Source of the DNA: SIG714 sp964638675
GTDB taxonomy: Bacteria > Bacillota > Clostridia > Oscillospirales > CAG-272
Reading direction: 5' to 3'
Length of the DNA stretch: 64,000 nt
Assembly (NCBI GenBank): GCA_964638675.1
Contig: CAZXAU010000005.1
Span: 82,731 to 146,730 of the forward strand
Shown: positions 1 through 6,328 of the stretch, piece by piece
Numbering within the stretch: the stretch's first letter is position 1
Layout: every line of letters starts with the position of its first letter
Program-made: the position numbers and the translations under genes
The notes under the pieces: generated by a model
What the model saw: the letters and a program-made list of their open reading frames with translations, nothing else
What the model was told of the DNA's origin: nothing
Database searches by the model: none

Positions 1-110
1 CGCTTGACACGCACATAAAGCTTTTGAGGCGATCGCTCGGAGAATACGGAAATCTTGTTGTCACATTACGCGGAGTGGGGTACCGTTTTGAAACAGACAG
101 CAACCGATAA
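1..110 (+). CDS. OmpR-family response regulator, C-terminal end only
   Basis: Only the last 35 codons are inside the window (reading frame from base 3, stop TAA at 108-110). The translation has the end of a winged-helix DNA-binding domain: the recognition-helix signature DTHIKLLRRSLGE and the closing wing TLRGVGYRFE, typical of OmpR/PhoB regulators. It is a cytoplasmic DNA-binding partner of the histidine kinase that starts 13 bases later, so the two form a two-component operon. The receiver domain lies outside the window, so the signal and target genes cannot be told. Confidence 0.9.
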   Translation, partial: LDTHIKLLRRSLGEYGNLVVTLRGVGYRFETDSNR

Positions 111-123
111 AAAAGACAACAAT

Positions 124-1620
124 ATGAAGAGAAATAAGTGTACGATGTCACTGCGTAGCAGAATAATCATGCATATGTTTATTTTCGTGGCAATAATCAT
201 TGCAACCCTCTGGCTTATTCAGTCTGTTTTTCTTGATGATATATATATGCATATAAAGAAAAAGGATCTGTTTAAAACTGCCGATAGTGTGGTTTCGGCT
301 TTGGATCGGGAGAATAATTCGGATATACTCAGACAGATCGCCTTCGATGAAAAAACATGTATATTTATTTATGACCTGAGCAACAATGACGAGATAGCAT
401 CGATAGAAGGGCTTAGCGGCAGGTGCGATCTGCATAATATCGTATACAGAAAATCAATAAAATTCGGATTTGAGCTTGATATCGACAGGGTGGAAGAAAT
501 TGCCGAAAAAACAGAGGCGATCGGAAGCAGTGTGCTTTTCAGCGTTGCCCCTGATGATAACCGCAATCAGCCCGGCTTTAGGGACGACAATGGTAAAAAC
601 AGCGTTATACTGTCGAATATCATTTATACAAAGAGCGGCAATAAGCTCCTTGTGGTACTCAATTCGGTAATTTCGCCGCTTGCATCAACGGTTGAAACGC
701 TCAATACAATGCTGTTGCATATATCGTGGATATTGCTTTTGCTGGCACTTGTTTTTTCGGTCGTTATATCTCAGATAGTGTCAAGACCGATAAGCGATAT
801 ATCCTCATCGGCAAAAAAACTTGCAAAAGGAGATTATAAAACAGTTTTTGAGGGAAAAGGCTTCCGTGAGGTAGAGGAGCTTGCCGGCACACTCAATTAT
901 GCATCTACAGAGCTTTCAAAGGTTGATAAACTGAAAAATGATCTTATTGCCAACATTTCGCATGATCTGCGTACTCCGATCACACTGATTTCTGGATACG
1001 CCGAAATGATGAGAGATATTCCCGATGAGATGAGTGCCGAAAATCTTCAGATAATTATAGATGAATCTGTCAGAATGAAAGGACTTGTCAATGATGTGCT
1101 TGATATATCAAAGTTGCAATCGGGCAATGTCGAATTTGAATATGAAAAAGTTGCACTGACAAACTGTATCGAGAGTGAGCTGACAAGATATAATAAGCTT
1201 CGTGAGAAAGAAGGGTACCGGATAGATTTCCGGTACGACCGACCTGTTCATGTCATGGGCGATGCAAAACGGCTTATGCAGGTGTTGTATAATCTTGTTA
1301 ATAATGCAGTAACGTATACGGGAAACGATAAAACTGTAAGTGTCATTCAAAGTACATCAAAGGACAGTGTCAGAATATCGGTAGTTGATTCCGGAGAGGG
1401 AATTGAACAGGAAAATATGCCTTATATATGGGACAGATACTTTAAGGTCGATAAATCGCATAAGCGTGTGGGCGAGGGTTCGGGTCTCGGATTGTCTATA
1501 GTGAAAACCGTAATCGAAGCTCACAAGGGAAAATGCGGTGTCGAAAGCGCCAAAGGATTCGGAAGTACCTTCTGGTTTGAGCTCAGACTTGCCGAGGATG
1601 AAATAACCAATCAGACTTGA
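124..1620 (+). CDS. Membrane sensor histidine kinase (HAMP, HisKA, HATPase)
   Basis: A 498-residue sensor kinase that would phosphorylate the regulator just upstream. Seen in order: TM helix about residues 14-35, an extracytoplasmic sensor region of about 160 residues, a second TM helix about 196-219, a HAMP linker (SRPISDISSSAKKL), a HisKA H-box with ISHDLRTP (phospho-acceptor His near 280), and the HATPase N-box (NLVNNAV), G1 (DSGEGI) and G2 (GSGLGLSIVK) motifs. An in-frame TTG at 55 would overlap the regulator by 56 bases. The ATG at 124, 13 bases after the regulator stop, is preferred because the extra N-terminal residues look like the regulator tail read in another frame. The ribosome binding site is weak, which suggests translational coupling. 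Ligand unknown. Confidence 0.9.
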   Translation: MKRNKCTMSLRSRIIMHMFIFVAIIIATLWLIQSVFLDDIYMHIKKKDLFKTADSVVSALDRENNSDILRQIAFDEKTCIFIYDLSNNDEIASIEGLSGRCDLHNIVYRKSIKFGFELDIDRVEEIAEKTEAIGSSVLFSVAPDDNRNQPGFRDDNGKNSVILSNIIYTKSGNKLLVVLNSVISPLASTVETLNTMLLHISWILLLLALVFSVVISQIVSRPISDISSSAKKLAKGDYKTVFEGKGFREVEELAGTLNYASTELSKVDKLKNDLIANISHDLRTPITLISGYAEMMRDIPDEMSAENLQIIIDESVRMKGLVNDVLDISKLQSGNVEFEYEKVALTNCIESELTRYNKLREKEGYRIDFRYDRPVHVMGDAKRLMQVLYNLVNNAVTYTGNDKTVSVIQSTSKDSVRISVVDSGEGIEQENMPYIWDRYFKVDKSHKRVGEGSGLGLSIVKTVIEAHKGKCGVESAKGFGSTFWFELRLAEDEITNQT

Positions 1621-1682
1621 GAACCGATTACTAATCGGACAGTACGTTTCATTCATAACAAATTTGATAAACAAATCATATA

Positions 1683-1714
1683 GGGGAAGCTTAAAGAAAA
1701 AAGCTTCCCCATTT
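1683..1714 (+). terminator. Terminator after the two-component operon
   Basis: Perfect 10-bp inverted repeat GGGGAAGCTT / AAGCTTCCCC with an 8-base A-rich loop, followed by an AT-rich tract. It lies 62 bases after the kinase stop. Confidence 0.8.
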
Positions 1715-1821
1715 GATATATAATTACAGTATAAGATATTCTGATAAATTAAGATATTAAAAGCCTTTTTTTCAACATATAATTTCTTTGTAAATAAAAT
1801 AAAATTTTTTTGAAAAAAGTA

Positions 1822-1850
1822 TTGACTAATGATTTTTTTTGTGATATAAT
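1822..1850 (+). promoter_or_regulatory. Promoter for tRNA-Pro
   Basis: TTGACT at 1822-1827 and TATAAT at 1845-1850 with a 17-base spacer, in an AT-rich stretch. The predicted start is about 30 bases before the tRNA. This is a sigma-A type promoter. Confidence 0.8.
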
Positions 1851-1886
1851 CACAAGGTAACTTAAAGATGCGCTAAAGAAATAAAT

Positions 1887-1962
1887 CTGGGTGTGGCGCA
1901 GTTGGGAGCGCGCTACCTTGGGGTGGTAGAGGCCGCTGGTTCAAGTCCAGTCACTCAGACCA
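1887..1962 (+). tRNA. tRNA-Pro (anticodon GGG)
   Basis: A full cloverleaf can be drawn: acceptor CTGGGTG/CACTCAG (one G-U), D-stem GCGC/GCGC, anticodon stem CTACC/GGTAG with loop TTGGGGT giving anticodon GGG, T-arm with TTCAAGT loop, discriminator A and an encoded CCA. It reads proline CCC/CCU codons. The 3' end of a tRNA is a common integration site, and island-like genes follow directly. I found no second copy of the tRNA 3' end downstream in this window. Confidence 0.95.
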
Positions 1963-1996
1963 AAATCGGAGGTTTTTAAAAACCTCCGATTTTCTT
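1962..1996 (+). terminator. Terminator of tRNA-Pro
   Basis: Perfect 16-bp inverted repeat made of AAAATCGGAGGTTTTT and its complement, with no unpaired loop base in the DNA, starting at the last A of the tRNA CCA and followed by a T-rich tract. Confidence 0.85.
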
Positions 1997-2087
1997 TTAT
2001 TTTCTCGCAAAAACTCGTTTTTCGCGTTTGACAGTGCCCTTCCATTTCGTCCTTAAAATCGATCATTTTTGCTATATTTTCAGCCTT

Positions 2088-2120
2088 TGACCACATGTTT
2101 GACCACAATTCGTGACCACA
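2088..2120. repeat. Three direct copies of TGACCACA
   Basis: TGACCACA occurs at 2088-2095, 2100-2107 and 2113-2120, about one helical turn apart (12 and 13 bases). Regularly spaced short repeats next to a tRNA resemble integrase arm-binding sites or the scar of an integrated element. This reading is an inference. No other feature is seen between the tRNA terminator and the hairpin at 2145. Confidence 0.4.
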
Positions 2121-2144
2121 TGTGAAAAAAAGCAGTAAATAATC

Positions 2145-2182
2145 AGGCTTCGGAAAGAGTTTTTTTCATCTCTTCGAAGCCT
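2145..2182 (-). terminator. Hairpin after the small minus-strand operon
   Basis: AGGCTTCG / CGAAGCCT inverted repeat, with further pairing of an A-rich and a T-rich inner part. It lies 24 bases beyond the stop of the last gene in the HNH mini-operon and would end its transcript. Confidence 0.5.
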
Positions 2183-2205
2183 TTTCGCATATCACTTTTT
2201 GAACC

Positions 2206-2373
2206 TTAGTTGCTCCATATGACGATCTTTCTGCCGATCTCGTCGCATTTGGCGATGATTCTTTTTAGCTCAAGAATCATCTCGATCATCAGCTCCTTCT
2301 CGCTCATGTTCATAAAGCGTGCTCTTTCGGATTCAAGATCGTTCTCAGATTTTCTCTTCATCGAATTAAACAT
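2206..2373 (-). CDS. 55-residue hypothetical protein, helical and charged
   Basis: A small ORF with many charged residues and a likely amphipathic helix (segment ELMIEMILELKRIIAKC). It is the third gene of a tight minus-strand set after the HNH nuclease and the Asn-rich protein; the gap to the latter is 8 bases. The start is the first ATG, with only a weak purine-rich ribosome binding site, so coupling to the gene before it is likely. I do not recognise the family. It could be a small regulator or partner of the nuclease. Support is moderate: the position, the gene-like composition and a hairpin just downstream. Confidence 0.55.
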   Translation of the reverse strand: MFNSMKRKSENDLESERARFMNMSEKELMIEMILELKRIIAKCDEIGRKIVIWSN

Positions 2374-2381
2374 ACTATCAC

Positions 2382-2564
2382 TCAATTCTTTCTGCCGCTA
2401 TCACGGTTGCTGCGATATTCTTCGTTGTTCGGATTGCATTGATTGGAATGATTATCATGATTGGCATGATAAGCGCTGTTATTTGGATTGTTCTGATTTG
2501 CGTAATTGTCAAGTTGAGCTTTGCTATGTGTATGTCCCGATACACCGTGTCCGCCTTTTCCCAT
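2382..2564 (-). CDS. 60-residue Asn/His-rich hypothetical protein
   Basis: A very polar protein with two related segments, NYANQNNPNNSAYHANHDNH and NQCNPNNEEYRSNRD, both carrying N-Q-x-N-P-N-N followed by Tyr. Such NPNN proteins occur as short hypotheticals in Clostridia; no function is known to me. An excellent ribosome binding site (AAGGAGG) overlaps the stop codon of the HNH gene just upstream, so the two are probably translated together. The pairing with an HNH nuclease suggests a linked role, but that is inference. Confidence 0.65.
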   Translation of the reverse strand: MGKGGHGVSGHTHSKAQLDNYANQNNPNNSAYHANHDNHSNQCNPNNEEYRSNRDSGRKN

Positions 2565-2577
2565 GGTATTTACCTCC

Positions 2578-2889
2578 TTAAAGTTTTACGATTTCATATT
2601 CTGATCTGCTTCCTTTGACTCGTTCAGCCCGAAAGCGTTTCCCATTTGCTTTCCAGTGAGGGAAGCTATCCGCTTTTTCCTCGTTGGTATCACGATGGCA
2701 AATTTCGATGTTTCCGAGAATATCAGCTCCTCCCACAGAAAGCGGTCTGATGTGGTCAAGTGTCGGATGATAGGCACTGTTCGGATCACCACAGGCTGAC
2801 TTTTTCATCAAACGTCCTGCGTAATCGTATGCCTCTTGCTTTGATCCGTATACTTGATTCCAAACATCAATTGTTCTGTACTTTGACAT
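2578..2889 (-). CDS. HNH endonuclease, small
   Basis: A 103-residue protein with a recognisable HNH core near residues 42-80: Asp-His in TLDHIRPLSVGGADILGNIE, then C-H-R-D-T-N-E-E-K. This beta-beta-alpha-metal fold cuts DNA. The rest is short and basic, with no extra domain. The start has a perfect ribosome binding site (AAGGAGG, 8 bases upstream). It is the first gene of a three-gene minus-strand set and lies in a probable island next to tRNA-Pro. It may be a restriction, homing-like or phage-derived nuclease; the sequence does not decide which. Confidence 0.8.
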   Translation of the reverse strand: MSKYRTIDVWNQVYGSKQEAYDYAGRLMKKSACGDPNSAYHPTLDHIRPLSVGGADILGNIEICHRDTNEEKADSFPHWKANGKRFRAERVKGSRSEYEIVKL

Positions 2890-2964
2890 TTTGAGTACCT
2901 CCTTTTTATAATGTCGACTATATTATCGCATATTTGAGAGCATTGTGCTATGAACCAACGGTTC

Positions 2965-3005
2965 AAAAAAGCAGGAGCACCTCTCGTTGAGAAGTACTCC
3001 CGCTT
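2965..3005 (-). terminator. Terminator after small HTH gene
   Basis: On the minus strand a long imperfect stem (AGCGGGAG...CTCCTGCT) ends in TTTTTT. It begins directly after the stop of the HTH gene at 3007. Confidence 0.75.
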
Positions 3006-3006
3006 T

Positions 3007-3207
3007 TCATAGACTTTTTGAAATCTCTTGAATTCTCATAAGTCTGCTTGATTTTGGCGTTCTTTGTCCTGAGCAATAATATGCTATCATTCGGGGCGTA
3101 ACATCTAATAGTTCTGCCCACTTCTCCTGCGAGATACCTGATTTGTCTACTATGCTTCGGATGTAATTCGCCATTTGGTAATCGATAGTTCGATTTTCTT
3201 TTTTCAT
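3007..3207 (-). CDS. Small XRE-type HTH protein
   Basis: A 66-residue protein consisting of one helix-turn-helix domain (SGISQEKWAELLDVTPRMIA, about residues 22-41), so probably a DNA-binding regulator. The frame is open further upstream, but the ATG at 3207 is chosen because AAAGGAGG lies 9 bases before it. It sits between the HNH set and the DUF4238 gene, all on the minus strand, and has its own terminator. It may control the neighbouring island genes; the target is unknown. Confidence 0.75.
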   Translation of the reverse strand: MKKENRTIDYQMANYIRSIVDKSGISQEKWAELLDVTPRMIAYYCSGQRTPKSSRLMRIQEISKSL

Positions 3208-3303
3208 ATTTGCAAACCTCCTTTGCATAGACAACGCAGTGCGCCAAAGGTCACAAATACTATAACACATTATATCATTTTTCACATTTTAAGTCAATAC
3301 TAT

Positions 3304-4488
3304 TTACAAAAATAAATTGTAACCGTATCTATTTTCTATTTCCTTGTATAGTTTTGTGTAGTTAACTCGTGGTGTATATGGATATGAATTCAATAGTTTA
3401 TATCTTATGATACTATTTACGGCTTTATCCAAAGAAGCAAAGCCAAGATAGGTGTCAATCCTATCCATAAATAGTGAGTTACAATATTGCACTTCGCTAT
3501 CCGTTAATACTTTTACATCGTAAATGTACCGATCATTCTCATGATATTGATGTCCCGTTTCTATTGTTTGAGGTAACTGGTAATAATTTCGATTTGGTTC
3601 AAACAACTTCGGATTTGGGATTTTTGTTAGATCATCTAATTTGGGCACAGCAATTCTGAAATTTGAATACTTGTCCTTCAATTTAAAAAAAGGAGAAATT
3701 AAAACGATCATTCGCTTAGAAGAGATTGGAAACATCATGAAATTTTCGCTAAAATTGCCTTGAGCAATACAGTCAGAATATATTTGCTCAAGTATATTTT
3801 TGGGGAAATTCGCTTGTTTTGCCATCATTAGAACGTCTGTAATGAAGCCTGTTTTCTTCATGTTGTGAACATACACCCCATCCCATCCATTTTCATTTTC
3901 AGAGGTCATGCCAATATCAGTAATGACAAACTCATCGCAATTATTTGAAGTATCCCAAAATCCTACATACGCACCATTTATCACAATCGCCCATCGGTAC
4001 GCCGGATATGTCTTATCGGGATGTTCCAGTATTTCTTTGGGAGTTCCATCTGTGTCTAAAATCACGTTCAATGTTCGCATCCAATAGTCAAACGCTGTTT
4101 CTCCGTCAATCTGCTTTTCTTCAAATGGCAAATTAAATATTTTATGGAGTTTCTTTTCCTTTTGCAAAAATATTTTGCTTTGCATTGATCGCAAAACAGA
4201 AATAAGCAAAAACTTTTTGATTAGTAATAGCTGAGGTCTTGTTAAACTAATTTCTTTATCTGCTTTCAAAAGTACATTTGATAATAAATTTCCAAACTGC
4301 GATTCAATTTTTACATTTAGTTTATTTTCAGTGTCTCTGTCATATAAATCATCTACCGCAAATGCGTGTTCCGGTACAATGTTTTCTTGAAATTCTCCCG
4401 TCTTTACATTGTACAAGCATAGCTTATCGCTAAACTTTCTTAAAACAAGTCTTGGCACATAATGGCTTGAAATACTTCCTTTTGACAT
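3304..4488 (-). CDS. DUF4238 domain protein
   Basis: A 394-residue soluble protein matching the DUF4238 pattern as I know it: N-terminal SSHYVPRLVLRKFSD followed by LYNVKTG, and in the middle FVITDIGMTSENE. DUF4238 proteins are found in islands and next to defence or toxin genes, but their biochemical role is not established. A good ribosome binding site (AAGGAG) precedes the ATG. The gene is visibly more AT-rich than the core genes of the window, a sign of transfer. No catalytic motif or membrane segment is visible. Confidence 0.75.
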   Translation of the reverse strand: MSKGSISSHYVPRLVLRKFSDKLCLYNVKTGEFQENIVPEHAFAVDDLYDRDTENKLNVKIESQFGNLLSNVLLKADKEISLTRPQLLLIKKFLLISVLRSMQSKIFLQKEKKLHKIFNLPFEEKQIDGETAFDYWMRTLNVILDTDGTPKEILEHPDKTYPAYRWAIVINGAYVGFWDTSNNCDEFVITDIGMTSENENGWDGVYVHNMKKTGFITDVLMMAKQANFPKNILEQIYSDCIAQGNFSENFMMFPISSKRMIVLISPFFKLKDKYSNFRIAVPKLDDLTKIPNPKLFEPNRNYYQLPQTIETGHQYHENDRYIYDVKVLTDSEVQYCNSLFMDRIDTYLGFASLDKAVNSIIRYKLLNSYPYTPRVNYTKLYKEIENRYGYNLFL

Positions 4489-4546
4489 GTCAGGGATCTC
4501 CTTTCGATTTAATTTAAAACCTTTGCTCTGATAAACACTTTTTTAA

Positions 4547-5200
4547 TTACAGGCTTTCAGGATTTTCGAGCAGATCCTCTATACTGCAACCAAGTGTTCT
4601 TGCGAGCTTATACAAGGTTTGTGCCTGCGCTTTGTCTATATCGTTGACCTTTTGCTCGTATAACTGAATGGAGCGGATTGCCACCCCCGAAGCCTTGGCA
4701 AGTTCGGATTGCGACAAGCCGCGACTTTCTCTGATCTTGCGGAGTTTTGTGTCTGTGATCACCTCATTATATCGGCGTTCCATAGATTCGCAGAAACGGC
4801 TGATATCCATTTCATGAAATGTCGGATACATGGAAATGATCTGCGTCAGCGGAATACGGTTGAATATATCCTTGAAGCGTTTTGCGTTTTCCCATTGATA
4901 CTGTGCAAGCGCCCAACCTGCCCAATATTCGGGTGAGCGTTCTTCCGAAAACACGGGCTTCGGGAATTTTTCGTCAGGATATACGCTGTGTAGAATATCT
5001 ATTGCCATTTCTTCACCTGACTTGCCCGATATTACCGCAGGATTGCCACGCTCAAATTGTTCGGCAACTCCCGACTGTACAAACAGCTTTGCAAACCAAT
5101 CCGGTTTCTGTCCGCAGACATTTATCGCATAGTCAAATGCATTCGCCAAGTTCTTTATGGCGTCATTCAGATATAATTCGCTGTATGCGCGGATCGTCAT
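4547..5200 (-). CDS. HTH protein paired with the DUF3990 gene (possible antitoxin)
   Basis: A 217-residue protein. The first 145 residues form a domain (AYSELYLNDAIKNLANAFDY near the start) known to me only from hypothetical proteins of Firmicutes. The C-terminus is a classic XRE HTH (SRGLSQSELAKASGVAIRSI). The start overlaps the end of the DUF3990 gene by 38 bases and has a GAGGAGA ribosome binding site, so the two are co-expressed. The layout resembles a toxin-antitoxin pair in which this protein would bind and repress the shared promoter, where a matching inverted repeat is seen (5879-5923). The antitoxin role is inference. Confidence 0.75.
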   Translation of the reverse strand: MTIRAYSELYLNDAIKNLANAFDYAINVCGQKPDWFAKLFVQSGVAEQFERGNPAVISGKSGEEMAIDILHSVYPDEKFPKPVFSEERSPEYWAGWALAQYQWENAKRFKDIFNRIPLTQIISMYPTFHEMDISRFCESMERRYNEVITDTKLRKIRESRGLSQSELAKASGVAIRSIQLYEQKVNDIDKAQAQTLYKLARTLGCSIEDLLENPESL

Positions 5201-5861
5201 TTTGGATCTCCTCTCTCAATATATCCATAACAAAGATATCGTCAAGATATGTGCGGCTCTTTTTTATCTCGTCTTTGTATGTCTGTCTTGCAGTGGTATC
5301 ACGGTCAAGAAACTTCGGATAGTATATTTCCTTTTCTACAGGCTCTGCGGATAAAAATTCAATCTGATCAAATGCTTTTTCGGATATCAGTACGACCTGT
5401 GCACCGAGTTTGCCAAGTCGGAGTGCTTTGTCAAGGCTTCGCAGAGGAAGTGCGTTGCTTACAAATGACTGTGCATAGGAAAAGTAAGAGTCATCGGCAC
5501 GATATCCGATAACCACATCGTATCCTGTAGTATCTACCGAATAGTGATCTATCATATATTCTCTTGCATCTATTGCAATTTCCTCTTGCAGAGAGAATAT
5601 ACGATTTTGCAGAAGGAGGGCAATCCAGTTCAGCACGCTATGGTTGCCGTCGAGCAAATTAAGAATTTTCAGACCGTCCGTGTTTAAGCTATACCTGTTA
5701 ACGAAACCGTCTTTGTTCTCTTTGCATGCCCATTCTTTTGCCATCTCCGGTATCTCAGTACAATAGAACCCTTTTCCGTAATCGTTATGTTCTTTGCCGA
5801 GTGCGAGCTGCGGTTTCTTTATAATATGATCTGTTCCGTGAAGGATAGTAATCTCAGGCAT
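5163..5861 (-). CDS. DUF3990 protein, ADP-ribosyltransferase-like (possible toxin)
   Basis: A 232-residue cytoplasmic protein. The N-terminus carries the DUF3990 signature: ILHGTDHIIKKP, then NDYGKGFYCTE and AKEWAC. DUF3990 is placed among ADP-ribosyltransferase-fold families, so transfer of ADP-ribose from NAD to a target is plausible; the target is unknown. It is the first gene of a two-gene unit with an HTH partner, with a strong promoter and a good ribosome binding site (AAGGAG). Its island position and the pairing fit a toxin-antitoxin or anti-phage module. The window also holds a macrodomain, which in general removes or reads ADP-ribose, about 8 kb away; a link is speculative. Confidence 0.75.
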   Translation of the reverse strand: MPEITILHGTDHIIKKPQLALGKEHNDYGKGFYCTEIPEMAKEWACKENKDGFVNRYSLNTDGLKILNLLDGNHSVLNWIALLLQNRIFSLQEEIAIDAREYMIDHYSVDTTGYDVVIGYRADDSYFSYAQSFVSNALPLRSLDKALRLGKLGAQVVLISEKAFDQIEFLSAEPVEKEIYYPKFLDRDTTARQTYKDEIKKSRTYLDDIFVMDILREEIQNDDPRIQRIISE

Positions 5862-5878
5862 ATAAACAGTCTCCTTTT

Positions 5879-5931
5879 CTATCGCTGTAACAATACAATT
5901 ATATTATATCATTACAACGATAGTTTGTCAA
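5879..5931 (-). promoter_or_regulatory. Promoter with flanking operator of the DUF3990/HTH pair
   Basis: On the minus strand TTGACA (5926-5931), a 17-base spacer and TATAAT (5903-5908) form a near-ideal promoter. Two 12-base arms, CTATCGTTGTAA (5912-5923) and its complement CTATCGCTGTAA on the other side (5879-5890), bracket the -10 box with one mismatch. This is a good candidate binding site for the HTH protein. Confidence 0.8.
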
Positions 5932-6039
5932 GCAATGAGACAAATATTCTAATAGATTTTTGAAAGAAAAGTGATATGCGGATCTTTTGTCCACATGCCA
6001 CTTTTTCTTTGCCTACTGCACCTCAGATTTTGTGACATG

Positions 6040-6266
6040 TCAAGACGGTTGTTTTGTCGCCACTCTTTCTGTTTTTACCGTTTGAATGAGCTCCGCAAGC
6101 TTTGCTTCGCATTCTTCTTCGGTCGGGGCGTAGAGATATTCAGCGGTGTTCGCTTTCCGTCAATGGTGGGCGTATATCTTCCTTGCCAGCAATTGGCGGA
6201 AAGTTGTTTGACATAACCCTTGCCGGGCTTTCTTTTCTTGGATTTGCGCTAATGCTGTTTCATCAT
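6040..6266 (-). pseudogene. Broken N-terminal fragment of an integrase-like protein
   Basis: Reading the minus strand from the ATG at 6266 gives MMKQH, a TAG stop, then RKSKKRKPGKGYVKQ and CWQGRYTPTIDGKRTPLNIS. After a frameshift it continues as YAPTEEECEAKLAELIQTVK and stops at 6040. The pattern G-R-Y-x-P-T-x-x-G-K-R ... A-x-T-x-E-E-C-E-x-K-L is that of the N-terminal arm-binding region of Gram-positive phage/transposon integrases and related element proteins. One nonsense codon and one frameshift make it a remnant. It supports the view that 1.9-6.3 kb is an old island. Confidence 0.6.
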
Positions 6267-6290
6267 TTTTGCGAAGCTATTTCCGATAAA

Positions 6291-6323
6291 AAAGAAAGAG
6301 CATCTCAGGGACGCTCTTTCTCT
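6291..6323 (-). terminator. Terminator of the hen1-pnkp operon
   Basis: AGAAAGAGC / GCTCTTTCT stem (6293-6301 with 6313-6321) followed on the minus strand by TTTTTTAT, just after the pnkp stop. Confidence 0.85.
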
Positions 6324-6328
6324 CTGTA

